In this document: positions 1-7,818 of the stretch, one piece after another
How the letters are laid out: every line of letters begins with the position of its first letter
How positions within the stretch are numbered: position 1 is the first letter of the stretch
DNA from: an uncultured Methylococcaceae bacterium
GTDB taxonomy: Bacteria; Pseudomonadota; Gammaproteobacteria; Methylococcales; Methylococcaceae
DNA length: 39,747 nt
NCBI GenBank assembly: GCA_903930145.1
Contig: CAIYXP010000030.1
Location: 1 to 39,747, forward strand
Direction of reading: 5' to 3'
The notes under the pieces: generated by a model
Told to the model about the DNA's origin: nothing
The model's database searches: none
Seen by the model: the letters and a program-made list of their open reading frames with translations, nothing else
Made by a program: the position numbers and the translations under genes

Positions 1-198
1 TCCCTCAAGGTGGCACGACCTTTCCCTCAAGGTGGCACGACCTTTCCCTCAAGGTGGCACGACCTTTCCCTCAAGATGGCACGACCTTTCCCTCAAGATG
101 GCACGACCTTTCCCTCAAGGTGGCACGACCTTTCCCTCAAGGTAGCACGACCTTTCCCTCAAGGTGGCATGACCTTTCCCTTAAGGTTTGCTGACCTT
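1..198. repeat. 22-bp tandem repeat, nine contiguous copies
   Basis: Nine head-to-tail units of exactly 22 bp run from the window edge to 198, with no spacers. Units 1-3 and 6 share one sequence. Units 4-5 carry AAGAT instead of AAGGT, units 7-8 carry one substitution each, and unit 9 is the most degenerate. Each good unit contains the short dyad AAGGTGGCACGACCTT (AAGGT and ACCTT around a six-base loop), so each could form a small hairpin. The period is not a multiple of three and the array is not part of a recognisable gene. It may continue to the left of the window. Confidence 0.95.
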
Positions 199-405
199 GC
201 CAACAATTTGGCAGGACTTTACAGCCAGTTTCTATTGTGGCGACGGACGCACCGCCGGCACCATCACCGCAGACGAAGTGCGCCAAACTCAAAACTTTGC
301 AGTATGAATCAGGATATTCTTTCAATAGATTACGAAAAATAATTATTCCACTTTTGCAGACTTTTCGAAAAATCCTAATCAATAATATTACCCATAACTT
401 TGGAG
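199..405. other. gene-free stretch between tandem repeat and HNH gene
   Basis: I see no convincing gene here. One frame ends in a peptide like GDGRTAGTITADEVRQTQ before a stop near 303, which could be the end of a decayed gene whose body was replaced by the tandem repeat, but I cannot identify it. The segment from about 300 to 405 is AT-rich and abuts the stop of the HNH gene. Confidence 0.4.
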
Positions 406-1332
406 TCACAACAACCCTAAAAACCGATTTTTCCGATGCCATTCAAAATGCTTAGGGTGTGGTCGTATTTTGGCATCATCCGGTATTGAAAGCGGTTTTT
501 CATGATAGTCTAATAGTGTGCGATTGTAAGGCGATGATTCATTGAAATGATCTTTCGCGATAAGTATGATAAGTTTACCATCGCGAGGTTCCGCCGTCCA
601 AAGGCCACGGTCAAACATCCAGTGAGCATCAGGGGTCAAGGCTAAACCGTTTCGTGGGTCGTCATTTCCACTAATGGAATGTTGATGGATATGAGCCGCT
701 ACCACTATATTTTCCTTGGTTGTATTTAACGAGTAGCCTGTCAATACACAAGTAAACTTGTAGTTAAGCAGGACAATACTTCTGAAACGAGCATCGCGAC
801 CTTTTACCAGTCTGATTTTGTAGGTTTCCGCGTTCTCTTTAATAGCGGCAATTTCTGCGGTAGATGGCTCTGGTAATTTTAGCTTTTCACAGAGTGAAAT
901 TTGTTCCGCAGGTGTGAAATAAGTTGTTATGAGGCGGAGCCTAGCTTCTTGACGAAAACTTGCATCTTTTAGGCAAATCCATAGTGATTCATCAATGCAA
1001 CACAGACGTGTTGTTTCCCTAGAACGAGATGGCGTACCATCGTCCATATATCGTGTCCAAACCTGATCGCGTTCACCACCTAAGGCATGAAATGGCAAAC
1101 GCATATCGGGTTTATTCTGTTGTCGCTCATATACAGTTTCCCAATAAGATTGGAACCTAAAAAATAGCACAGGAGAATAGCGAATCCAAGGCGTGATAAT
1201 CTCTCCTTCTTCCACCATATCTATAATACAAAGCAACAGCAAAGGTTTATGTGGAGAACGCCCACGATTTTCGGATTTTGCGACATTAAGATTACACAAA
1301 CGGTTTAGCCAGCTATTGCATTCATTCATCAT
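406..1332 (-). CDS. HNH endonuclease with sulfur-binding-domain-like N-terminus (phosphorothioate-reader type)
   Basis: This 308-aa protein is the last gene of the dnd operon, 7 bp after the DndB-like gene. Residues about 24-115 resemble the sulfur-binding domain of McrA-type enzymes that recognise phosphorothioated DNA: SPHKPLLLL at 26-34 matches the HK-plus-leucine helix of that domain, and RLPFHAL near 78-84 resembles its PFWRL motif. The C-terminal half is an HNH nuclease: C195, then AAHIHQH with H214, DPRNGL with N228, and H237 before the FDRGLW segment. Known SBD-HNH enzymes cut DNA carrying sulfur, so one encoded with a sulfur-adding system is unexpected. It may be a gated effector, or may act on hemi-modified or foreign modified DNA. 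The catalytic residues look intact. The domain call is by motif recognition; the biological role is inference. Confidence 0.75.
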   Translation of the reverse strand: MMNECNSWLNRLCNLNVAKSENRGRSPHKPLLLLCIIDMVEEGEIITPWIRYSPVLFFRFQSYWETVYERQQNKPDMRLPFHALGGERDQVWTRYMDDGTPSRSRETTRLCCIDESLWICLKDASFRQEARLRLITTYFTPAEQISLCEKLKLPEPSTAEIAAIKENAETYKIRLVKGRDARFRSIVLLNYKFTCVLTGYSLNTTKENIVVAAHIHQHSISGNDDPRNGLALTPDAHWMFDRGLWTAEPRDGKLIILIAKDHFNESSPYNRTLLDYHEKPLSIPDDAKIRPHPKHFEWHRKNRFLGLL

Positions 1333-1339
1333 TTCAGAC

Positions 1340-2419
1340 CTATTTTCTTCCTGATTTAGTTAATTCAATCTCGTAAGTTTCTTCATCCTGTTTCAAAGGT
1401 AAGCCACAAGCTAACTTCATTAAGTTGCAAGTTAGTAATTCTGCTTTCTTTCCCGAGATTAAAACTCCATTTTTGATAGCCCGACCCTCCCAAACTGATG
1501 AAGGGCTTTTGGACCAATCGAGCGTTGCTAAATTACCAACGGCTTGCTGCCATGAATCAGGGGTTACCTCAAAAATATAAGCGCCAAGATTCCCTAATGC
1601 ACTGACAACAGCTACACTAGAAAGGATAGTGGAGTTTCTTACTTCAGATGCACTTGCCCGTTTATTAAGATATTCATTCCAAGGTTTTAAAATTTGGCTT
1701 AATAACTCCCAATAAGCTGCCACTAATAAAGTTGCGTTGTCATTTTGGTAATTGCTTAGTACGTTGTAAATTGGAGTTGAACCTTTTGCCAAACCTGAAA
1801 GTGTAAGAAGTTTGCAGGAACGAGGAGAAAGTGAACTGACTTCGACAGCTACAGCCCGACTAAGAAATCGAGAATGTTTTAATGCATCTTTGGTCATTTC
1901 TTGAAATGTTTTTTTAACAAGTATTTTTGACTTTTTTGATACAAGTTTTTCCTGATGATAATTTTGAAAGTAATTATCTGACTGTTGTATTTTCTTTTCG
2001 TCTACATTGGAGTAAAGCAAAACAGGAATCTCATACATATCAAGGTGAGATCGTGGTAAGTTTGCTTGGTTCAAGGCTGATATACGATGCAATCCATCCA
2101 GAATATGAAATGTTGAAGTTATCGGAACCCTGATTTTTCCATAATTTGGAATAGATTCACTTTCGATAAAATCAACAAGGCTTTTAACGCCGACAACGAT
2201 TGGGGAATAACTCAAACAGAAATCCGGGTTTGATAGGTCTGCGATGAGTTGATCTACAAATCGCTGGTCAAATCCGCTTTCTGAATGATTCATCGCGTTT
2301 GTTGAAAGCGGACCAAGTAAGCGCAATACCATAGACAAAGACCAGACTGTGGCAAACTGCAAGCGAGTGCCTTGAATGCCTTTAATCCCAGAAAACTCTA
2401 TGTAAGGCGCGTCTTTCAT
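1340..2419 (-). CDS. second DndB-like protein (divergent DGQHR-domain paralogue)
   Basis: This 359-aa protein follows dndD with an ATGA overlap, the place where dndE normally sits. It shares an architecture with the canonical DndB of this operon. FSGIKGIQGTRLQF at the N-terminus parallels FPVIRGLQARREYYV. DGLHR at 108-112 replaces DGQHR. A central region with SRSCKLLTLSGL-like sequence parallels RSRKLFTLSAF, and the C-terminal DWSKSPSSVWEGRAIKNG parallels DWSRNNAKVWEGRALIGG. It is therefore a diverged duplicate or separately acquired family member, not DndE. DndB proteins act as regulators of dnd expression and modification, and this copy may do so or may partner the HNH protein; that part is inference. 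Its DNA is visibly richer in A and T than dndBCD. Confidence 0.75.
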   Translation of the reverse strand: MKDAPYIEFSGIKGIQGTRLQFATVWSLSMVLRLLGPLSTNAMNHSESGFDQRFVDQLIADLSNPDFCLSYSPIVVGVKSLVDFIESESIPNYGKIRVPITSTFHILDGLHRISALNQANLPRSHLDMYEIPVLLYSNVDEKKIQQSDNYFQNYHQEKLVSKKSKILVKKTFQEMTKDALKHSRFLSRAVAVEVSSLSPRSCKLLTLSGLAKGSTPIYNVLSNYQNDNATLLVAAYWELLSQILKPWNEYLNKRASASEVRNSTILSSVAVVSALGNLGAYIFEVTPDSWQQAVGNLATLDWSKSPSSVWEGRAIKNGVLISGKKAELLTCNLMKLACGLPLKQDEETYEIELTKSGRK

Positions 2420-4458
2420 ATTTTCGACAAATTGGAATGCGGTTGAAACGTTCCAGCATTATATCTCTTACTGTCCACAACATGATTTGTAAAATATCCT
2501 AGTTGCATCTGAGTTTGTCCTGAGACCCCATCATAAGCGAGTAGATAAGCCCGACTAATAAATGGTTTTAACCCCTTATAATATTCCCCCACAATCTCCT
2601 CGTCGGTGGACAGCAGCAGCACTTGATGGGAAGCGTTGGGGAAATAGCGTTCGATCAGATGGCGGCGGTGGGAGGAATCCAAGCGTCCTAGGGGCGTGTC
2701 TATGATGGTGGGTACGGGGCGACCGGATGCCCGCGCCAAACCCCATAATAGGGAAGTTGCCAGCAGTTGCCGTTCGCCGGCAGAGAGCCTGTCGAAGGGG
2801 AGGGGGGTTCCATCCCTGCCTGTCAAGCTGGGTTCAAAGGTTTCCGGGTCAATGCTTAATCCGGTGGCGAGTTCAGTTTTCCGCAACAGCTTTTGAAACG
2901 ATTCCAGCATCAGCACCTCCATATTGGCGGTGTGGCGGCGAACCACTTTGGCCCGAAATTGACCCAAGGTTTCCCGCACCCGTTGGGAATGTTTGAGCAT
3001 GCGCTTGCGGTCGTCTTCGGCGATTCGGGCATCCGTCTCATGTTCGCCAAACCTTTCCAGCCGTGCTTGCGCAGTCTCGCGTTGTTTTTGCAACGCCTGT
3101 TTGCGCAGCTTGACGGCTTCCAGTTCGGCGAGTTTGGTTTCGTGGGCCTTGCGGGCAGCATACAGTTCATTTTGGATCAGTGCGATGCGCTGCTCTGAGG
3201 GGATGCGCCCGATTTCAATTTCCAAACGGGCTATCCTTTCATTCAAGCTTGCCAGCTTGGCCTTATATTCACGCGCTTGTTCCCCGGCATTTGGCAGCAC
3301 CACGGTGCGCAGATGGGCCACGGACTCGGCAAAATCATCGTCCGCATCAAACATTAGGGGTTCTTGGGCCAAACCGATACGGCTGCGGCGGTCTTGCTCC
3401 AAAATATCCGCAATCATGCCGAGGGGGGCTGCATCGATTTGCGCCGTTTGCAGCACCGCCAGTAATTCACTGTCGCGGGTTTCCAGCGCATTGTGCAGCA
3501 GGCGGGCGCGTTTCACCTCGGCTTCATGGCGAGCCTGTTGCTCGACTTCTTTTAATAGGCTTTCCACCATCAATAGAGGGAGCGGCCCGGCCACCAGTTC
3601 ACGGCATTTTGCCTCTACGCCAGCTTTTTCAGCTTGGAGACGGTTTAACTCGGCTTCCAACTCTTTGCGGCGCAAATACAGTTCACCCCTTTCATGGCGA
3701 AACCGTTCTTCTTGGGCGCGAAGCTCTTTGCCCAACCGGCCAGCCTCGTTGACGAGAGCGCCTTCCTCTGTCGCAGCTTTTTCTTGCTCCGTATCGATAT
3801 GATGCAGTTCAGCTTCGGCTTGTTTTAACTGGGCTAGGGCTGCCGGGTCCAGCCCCTCTGCCTTTTTTCGACGCTCGAACACTTTAAGGTCGGATTCCAA
3901 GCGGTCCACCATATCCAAACCCAACAAGGAATGTATCGCCGTGCCTAGAATCTCGGCAGCATGGCCTCCCTCTGCCAACTCCTTGATTTGCTCACCATCG
4001 AAGAAGAACAAATGGGCAATGCCGTTGGGCAGATAAGCCTCCATGGTTTCGTCCCAATGCTCCGTGAGGATATCGTCCAGTTGACCGTCCAGAAGGACTC
4101 TCAAGGTTTCCTCAATGCCTTTCACACCCTCGCGCCAATAACGCTGAAGTTCGTAACTTCTTGATTCCCCATCAATCATGCGGCGGAAGCGTAGGGTGAT
4201 GCCAGCGCCTTCGCCGGGGTCGCTGCCTCGATGAATGGATTCCCGCAAATAATCCTTATATTTCAACTTCCCCCGATTGGATAGCCGGGCTTTCGCGCCG
4301 TAAAAGGCAAGTTGCAAAGCATCCAGCAAGGTGGTTTTGCCGCCGCCATTCATGCCTCCAAACAGAATAATGGGCTTGTCTTGTTCCGGGGTTAGTATCG
4401 CTTCTTGTCTGCCCCCATAAGCGCCGAAGTTTTCTAGGATGATGGCGTCTAAGATCAT
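2416..4458 (-). CDS. dndD: DNA phosphorothioation protein DndD (SMC-like ATPase)
   Basis: This is a 680-aa SMC/Rad50-like ATPase. The Walker A motif GGMNGGGKTT is at about 34-43 and the ABC signature LSAGERQ at 558-564. The Walker B segment PTIIDTPLGRLD is at about 583-594. Between the ATPase halves, roughly residues 190-530, lies a long Glu/Lys/Arg/Ala-rich coiled-coil region. Length and order match DndD, which works with DndC in inserting sulfur into the DNA backbone, possibly by nicking or opening DNA with ATP. It overlaps the end of dndC by an ATGA, so the two are translationally coupled, and it overlaps the following DndB-like gene in the same way. Identification is secure from motifs and synteny. 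Confidence 0.95.
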   Translation of the reverse strand: MILDAIILENFGAYGGRQEAILTPEQDKPIILFGGMNGGGKTTLLDALQLAFYGAKARLSNRGKLKYKDYLRESIHRGSDPGEGAGITLRFRRMIDGESRSYELQRYWREGVKGIEETLRVLLDGQLDDILTEHWDETMEAYLPNGIAHLFFFDGEQIKELAEGGHAAEILGTAIHSLLGLDMVDRLESDLKVFERRKKAEGLDPAALAQLKQAEAELHHIDTEQEKAATEEGALVNEAGRLGKELRAQEERFRHERGELYLRRKELEAELNRLQAEKAGVEAKCRELVAGPLPLLMVESLLKEVEQQARHEAEVKRARLLHNALETRDSELLAVLQTAQIDAAPLGMIADILEQDRRSRIGLAQEPLMFDADDDFAESVAHLRTVVLPNAGEQAREYKAKLASLNERIARLEIEIGRIPSEQRIALIQNELYAARKAHETKLAELEAVKLRKQALQKQRETAQARLERFGEHETDARIAEDDRKRMLKHSQRVRETLGQFRAKVVRRHTANMEVLMLESFQKLLRKTELATGLSIDPETFEPSLTGRDGTPLPFDRLSAGERQLLATSLLWGLARASGRPVPTIIDTPLGRLDSSHRRHLIERYFPNASHQVLLLSTDEEIVGEYYKGLKPFISRAYLLAYDGVSGQTQMQLGYFTNHVVDSKRYNAGTFQPHSNLSKI

Positions 4459-6227
4459 ACTTTAACGCCGTCACCCTGCCCCTCTTCCGAAGGGGGAGGG
4501 AATTGGTTTGGATAGGGTAGCCCATTGGGATAAGGGATTAACTCAGCACTATCGTCTTCTTGGTTGAAACTTAGATATAAATTTTCTCGCTCTTTTTTAC
4601 TGCGGTCTCGTTCTACCTTGATGTTTTGTGCCCTAGCCAAGGCATCGTCGCGGTCATCGTAAAAATGGCGGGTAAAGGCTTTTTCCAATTGTCCATGCAA
4701 GCCTGCCCGACGTGCGGAGGTTCGCTGTTGCTGAGTCAAACTTAATAATTCGCGGTTCAGCTCGTAATGCAAGCGGTCGCCTGTGCAGATTTCCTCCAAC
4801 TCTTGCATGTCCTTTTCGCCTAGCACTAAATTATCGTCCAGCGGACGGCCCGGATAGGTTTCCCCGGTCGATTCCTGATAAATGCGAGGAAGGGAATCCT
4901 CCAATTCATGTTTATCCATGACCCATATACGGCGGATTTCTTGCAGTTCCTCCAAGCCAATCAATTGGAGTTTTCTGACATCGGCTGGCCCATTGCGCCG
5001 GATATAAGTTTGCGCGGCGAGTAATTTGGCAAGCCAGTTTGCGCGGGCTTGTTGGGTATAGGGACCAGGTATGTTACGACCATTCGCCATTAATTGAACT
5101 TCGCCCGACATGCGTCGGAAATCCCGAAGATGCCGATCAGAACCTTCGTTGTCTTCGCTTATGGGTTTTCCACTGCGAAAATCCAGTGCATTGCGAAGCT
5201 CTAATAGAGGCAGCATCCATTCTTTTTCCTCATCGTTCTGGATCATTGCGGTCATGGACTTATCTTGCTCCACGAGAGTGCATACCCAACAGCCGAACCG
5301 TGAGTCCCCACAACTTGGGGTTGAATTATCCACGACTAATGGGCATTCGCCATCGGCGGACGCTCCGGCATACATTCCTAGCAAATCGCGGTTATTGTAT
5401 CCCCATGGATTTTTTCCCTGCATCAAAAAGAACCAAACATCGTCATTGGTCCAGTCTTCAATGGGGGTATAAACCAACGAACCGGGAAGGCTGGAATTAG
5501 GGCTAAGCCTGTCACGCACACGCCCTTTCTCGTGCTTTGCCATGTTGGAGGCGCGGCGAATACTTTCCGCTTTTCTTGTCCCCAAGACGAGAATGGCTTC
5601 GCCGCTGGAAGATACGATTCCATTGATAAAGGTATTGGAAGGCCGAATCTTTAGTCGCTCGGTACACCAACGAAACTTATTGCGGGGTGCGGGATAACCT
5701 CGCCCAATTAGATTCACCCAAAAAGTATCCATAATTCTCGGCATCAACCGTCTAGGGTGAATGGGCATGGCCTGCTCCACAGCGGCTTGCTTCATGACAT
5801 CCAAAGAGTTGGCAACCCAAGCCGCTACGATGGGATTTTCAACCAAGGTATCTGTCGAAATGACGTAAATCGTCTTTTGACGTTGTTCCGGGGGAAGCTC
5901 TGCAACCGCCCCCCAAATCAGTTGGAGGGTGGCGGTGGAATCCTTGCCACCCGAATAGCCAATAATCCAAGGCACAAGATCCGCGACATACAAGGCGCGG
6001 ATTTCCTCATGCAGCGCGGCGATGGTGGCTTGAAAGCCAAATTCGGTGAATGCCGAAGTGTGCGAAGTCCCTCTACGTGCTGGTTTGCTCGCCACTTTGC
6101 CACTGACTATTTCAAGCTTATCGCCATCCTCAAGCGGAAGCTCAAGTTGCCCAGTGTGCACTTCTTCTTGTTGCGTGGCTTGCTTGTTTAAGGTTTTCAT
6201 CAGTATTGAATTTTTAGCTAGGGGCAT
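4455..6227 (-). CDS. dndC: DNA phosphorothioation protein DndC (PAPS reductase-like Fe-S protein)
   Basis: This protein of about 590 aa belongs to the ATP-pyrophosphatase/PAPS reductase family. The PP-loop SGGKDS is at 92-97. RWCTERLKI carries C188, and a cysteine cluster (C295, C306, C313, C316, in SCGDSRFGCWVC) is the expected [4Fe-4S] ligand set. DndC takes sulfur mobilised by DndA and passes it toward DNA. I chose the ATG at 6227, which overlaps the dndB stop as TGATG; a TTG one codon upstream or an ATG at 6200 are alternatives. Oddly, the last residues (FPPPSEEGQGDG) are encoded by a GC-rich palindrome at 4474-4500 that resembles a dispersed intergenic element, so the C-terminus seems to have been extended by a repeat. 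Confidence 0.95.
   Translation of the reverse strand: MPLAKNSILMKTLNKQATQQEEVHTGQLELPLEDGDKLEIVSGKVASKPARRGTSHTSAFTEFGFQATIAALHEEIRALYVADLVPWIIGYSGGKDSTATLQLIWGAVAELPPEQRQKTIYVISTDTLVENPIVAAWVANSLDVMKQAAVEQAMPIHPRRLMPRIMDTFWVNLIGRGYPAPRNKFRWCTERLKIRPSNTFINGIVSSSGEAILVLGTRKAESIRRASNMAKHEKGRVRDRLSPNSSLPGSLVYTPIEDWTNDDVWFFLMQGKNPWGYNNRDLLGMYAGASADGECPLVVDNSTPSCGDSRFGCWVCTLVEQDKSMTAMIQNDEEKEWMLPLLELRNALDFRSGKPISEDNEGSDRHLRDFRRMSGEVQLMANGRNIPGPYTQQARANWLAKLLAAQTYIRRNGPADVRKLQLIGLEELQEIRRIWVMDKHELEDSLPRIYQESTGETYPGRPLDDNLVLGEKDMQELEEICTGDRLHYELNRELLSLTQQQRTSARRAGLHGQLEKAFTRHFYDDRDDALARAQNIKVERDRSKKERENLYLSFNQEDDSAELIPYPNGLPYPNQFPPPSEEGQGDGVKV
4474..4500. repeat. REP-like GC-rich palindrome inside the dndC 3' end
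   Basis: CCCT-G-CCCCT and AGGGG-G-AGGG flank a seven-base loop, forming a near-perfect hairpin with one G-G mismatch. A closely similar element with a three-base loop occurs between dabA and mdh at 14524-14548. Here it is read as codons for the last residues of DndC, immediately before the start of dndD. Confidence 0.7.
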
Positions 6228-7327
6228 CAATTTGATTTGCGACTATGGGCAGCTTCCACTCGCTGCTCCTCCTCATCCAATGGCAGCACAAGGGCTGTTT
6301 TAATCACATTGGTGGTCAGAGTTACGTTGGTCGTGACTTTAGACACCTTACCCCCGATCAGTGCGCGACCTTCCCAAACTTTGGCGTTATTGCGTGACCA
6401 GTCGATTTCACCCAGTTCGACTAGGCGCTCCCGCCAATCCTCGGCATTGTTTTTGAGCAAGGCATTGCCCGCCTTGCCTAGCGCTTGGAGGGCGATGCCG
6501 TGGGAATGAATGTAACCTTCGCGCACCTCGCTGGCGGGTAGTCGGCCTTCTTGCACTTGCTTCCATGCGGGGAACTGCTCGGCAACCGCTTCCCAGTAAG
6601 TCCGAGCCAGATCGGCATCATCCACCAAGTTGCCGGTTGCCATGCCGTTCACGAGATCAGCACAGGCGTTATGAAAAGCGGAAAGCGTGAACAGTTTGCG
6701 GGAACGCCGGGCCAAGGAAGATTTCTCCATTTCCACGATGTCACGGAAAAACAGGGATTTCATCACCACCAACTTAGCTAGCTTGGCTTTGTCGTCGCGA
6801 TGGTCGTAAAGCAAGCCTAATGAACGGCTAGGACGGATGGCATAGCGGTTGAGGTCGGCGAACATTTGCTGGCAGCGCTCCAAGCCAATGTCGAGGAAGA
6901 ACACCACGGCGATAGTTTCATGTTCAAGTTCAGGCCGTTGTTTCAGGGCTTCAATAATGGCAGCGCGGCGGTGCTGGCCGTCGTTGATGATGAAACGGGC
7001 TTCCATCGGAACCTTCAGTATGCCAAGTTTATTCTGACCGGGCAGAGGTTCGAACGACACCTCGGAATCGATGGAAACGGTAAGGGCTGAGAATACATAA
7101 TCATCGGGGTTATCGAGAATATAATTGGAAATTTCGGGGATGCGAGCCTTGTTAAGAACTCGTTGCGCACGAAGTTCTGGCGGCAGTTCGTCCTCATTGA
7201 AGATTGAAATCTGGCGTAAGGTCCGCAATGTCCACATGGCAACATAGTATTCACGTCTAGCCTGTAGGCCGCGTATTACCGGAAATGCCAGAGTTGATTG
7301 AACCTCCACGTCAGCCCCGCTCGCCAA
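6227..7327 (-). CDS. dndB: DndB, DGQHR-domain regulator of DNA phosphorothioation
   Basis: This protein of about 366 aa has the DndB hallmarks: an N-terminal FPVIRGLQARREYYV, DGQHRRAA at 116-123, the downstream FADLNRYAIRPSRSLGLLYD segment, and a DWS...VWEGRA block near the C-terminus. In studied systems DndB represses the dnd operon and tunes modification, so it may act at the inverted repeat upstream. The printed start is a TTG at 7327 that overlaps the upstream gene; a GTG at 7309, just past that gene's stop, is an equally credible start, and no ATG fits before the conserved segment. It overlaps dndC as TGATG. Confidence 0.92.
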   Translation of the reverse strand: MASGADVEVQSTLAFPVIRGLQARREYYVAMWTLRTLRQISIFNEDELPPELRAQRVLNKARIPEISNYILDNPDDYVFSALTVSIDSEVSFEPLPGQNKLGILKVPMEARFIINDGQHRRAAIIEALKQRPELEHETIAVVFFLDIGLERCQQMFADLNRYAIRPSRSLGLLYDHRDDKAKLAKLVVMKSLFFRDIVEMEKSSLARRSRKLFTLSAFHNACADLVNGMATGNLVDDADLARTYWEAVAEQFPAWKQVQEGRLPASEVREGYIHSHGIALQALGKAGNALLKNNAEDWRERLVELGEIDWSRNNAKVWEGRALIGGKVSKVTTNVTLTTNVIKTALVLPLDEEEQRVEAAHSRKSN

Positions 7328-7724
7328 AAAATCTCTCGCCTAGACGGAGACTTAAATCGCCCAGCCACTCTTCCCGTTGTTGGCAACGGGTCAACTGTGC
7401 TTCGGCTTTGGCAATGGCTTCGGGTTTGCCCTGTGTGCGTGTTTTGGCAAGCCGCTCATTGGCCCCCATTCGTTTGTAGACTGCCTTTAACAAAGCGGTC
7501 CATGTGTCGAAATATTGAGGGGCCAGCTTATATAGCTCATACGCTTCTCGGGCTCCCTGCTCCAATTCCTCGCGAGTTTGCCAATCAAGGGTGCTGTGGA
7601 AAATATCCTCACACATCAACCGCTCGATGGTTGGTGCAAGCCTAGGGGAAGCCCCTGTTGTTTGACAGAACATTTCATGAAGGAAGTTGAGTGGTTTGTT
7701 TGTCTTCATGGCTGAGAGAGTCAT
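7311..7724 (-). CDS. hypothetical protein, first gene of the dndBCD operon
   Basis: This small, charged, probably cytosolic protein (137 codons from the ATG at 7724, or 132 from the ATG at 7709) does not match DndE or any family I know. It is helical and rich in Glu, Arg and Leu, with RLAPTIERLMCEDIF near the N-terminus and REEWLGDLSLRLGERFFG at the end. No signal peptide, membrane span or clear helix-turn-helix is visible. An in-frame ATG at 7748 lies inside the inverted repeat 7736-7749 and lacks a ribosome-binding site, so I prefer an internal start. The end overlaps the dndB start region, implying co-translation with dndB. It may be a subfamily-specific accessory or a functional stand-in for DndE; that is only inference. 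Confidence 0.7.
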   Translation of the reverse strand: MTLSAMKTNKPLNFLHEMFCQTTGASPRLAPTIERLMCEDIFHSTLDWQTREELEQGAREAYELYKLAPQYFDTWTALLKAVYKRMGANERLAKTRTQGKPEAIAKAEAQLTRCQQREEWLGDLSLRLGERFFGERG

Positions 7725-7735
7725 TTCTTTCGTAT

Positions 7736-7778
7736 AATTGACATACATTTTGGCTTATCCAATTAATGTATGTCAATT
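7736..7778. promoter_or_regulatory. perfect 14-bp inverted repeat, putative dnd operator
   Basis: AATTGACATACATT at 7736-7749 is exactly inverted as AATGTATGTCAATT at 7765-7778, with a 15-bp spacer. Centre-to-centre distance is 29 bp. It lies between dndA and the dndBCD operon. Each arm carries a TTGACA hexamer pointing inward on opposite strands, so a bound protein could control both directions. I could not find a good -10 box at the right distance from either hexamer, so promoter positions stay open. Confidence 0.75.
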
Positions 7779-7818
7779 CATATTTTGAAATAAACATACA
7801 ACCGAAGAGCAAACACCT

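Noticed and set aside
1-198. CRISPR array
   Set aside because: The 22-bp units are contiguous with no spacers, and no cas gene is nearby.
2993-3802. Plus-strand open frame of 269 codons
   Set aside because: It is antisense to dndD, has a Ser/Arg-rich composition typical of a shadow frame, and the sense frame has all ATPase motifs.
7733-7738. TATAAT as the -10 box of dndA
   Set aside because: The hexamer is perfect, but it lies upstream of the operator arm and has no -35 at the right distance; dndA would then have a long leader through the dyad.
7311-7748. DndE in the small gene before dndB
   Set aside because: Length is near, but the sequence lacks DndE-like segments and the position (upstream of dndB rather than after dndD) is wrong. 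It cannot be excluded by structure.
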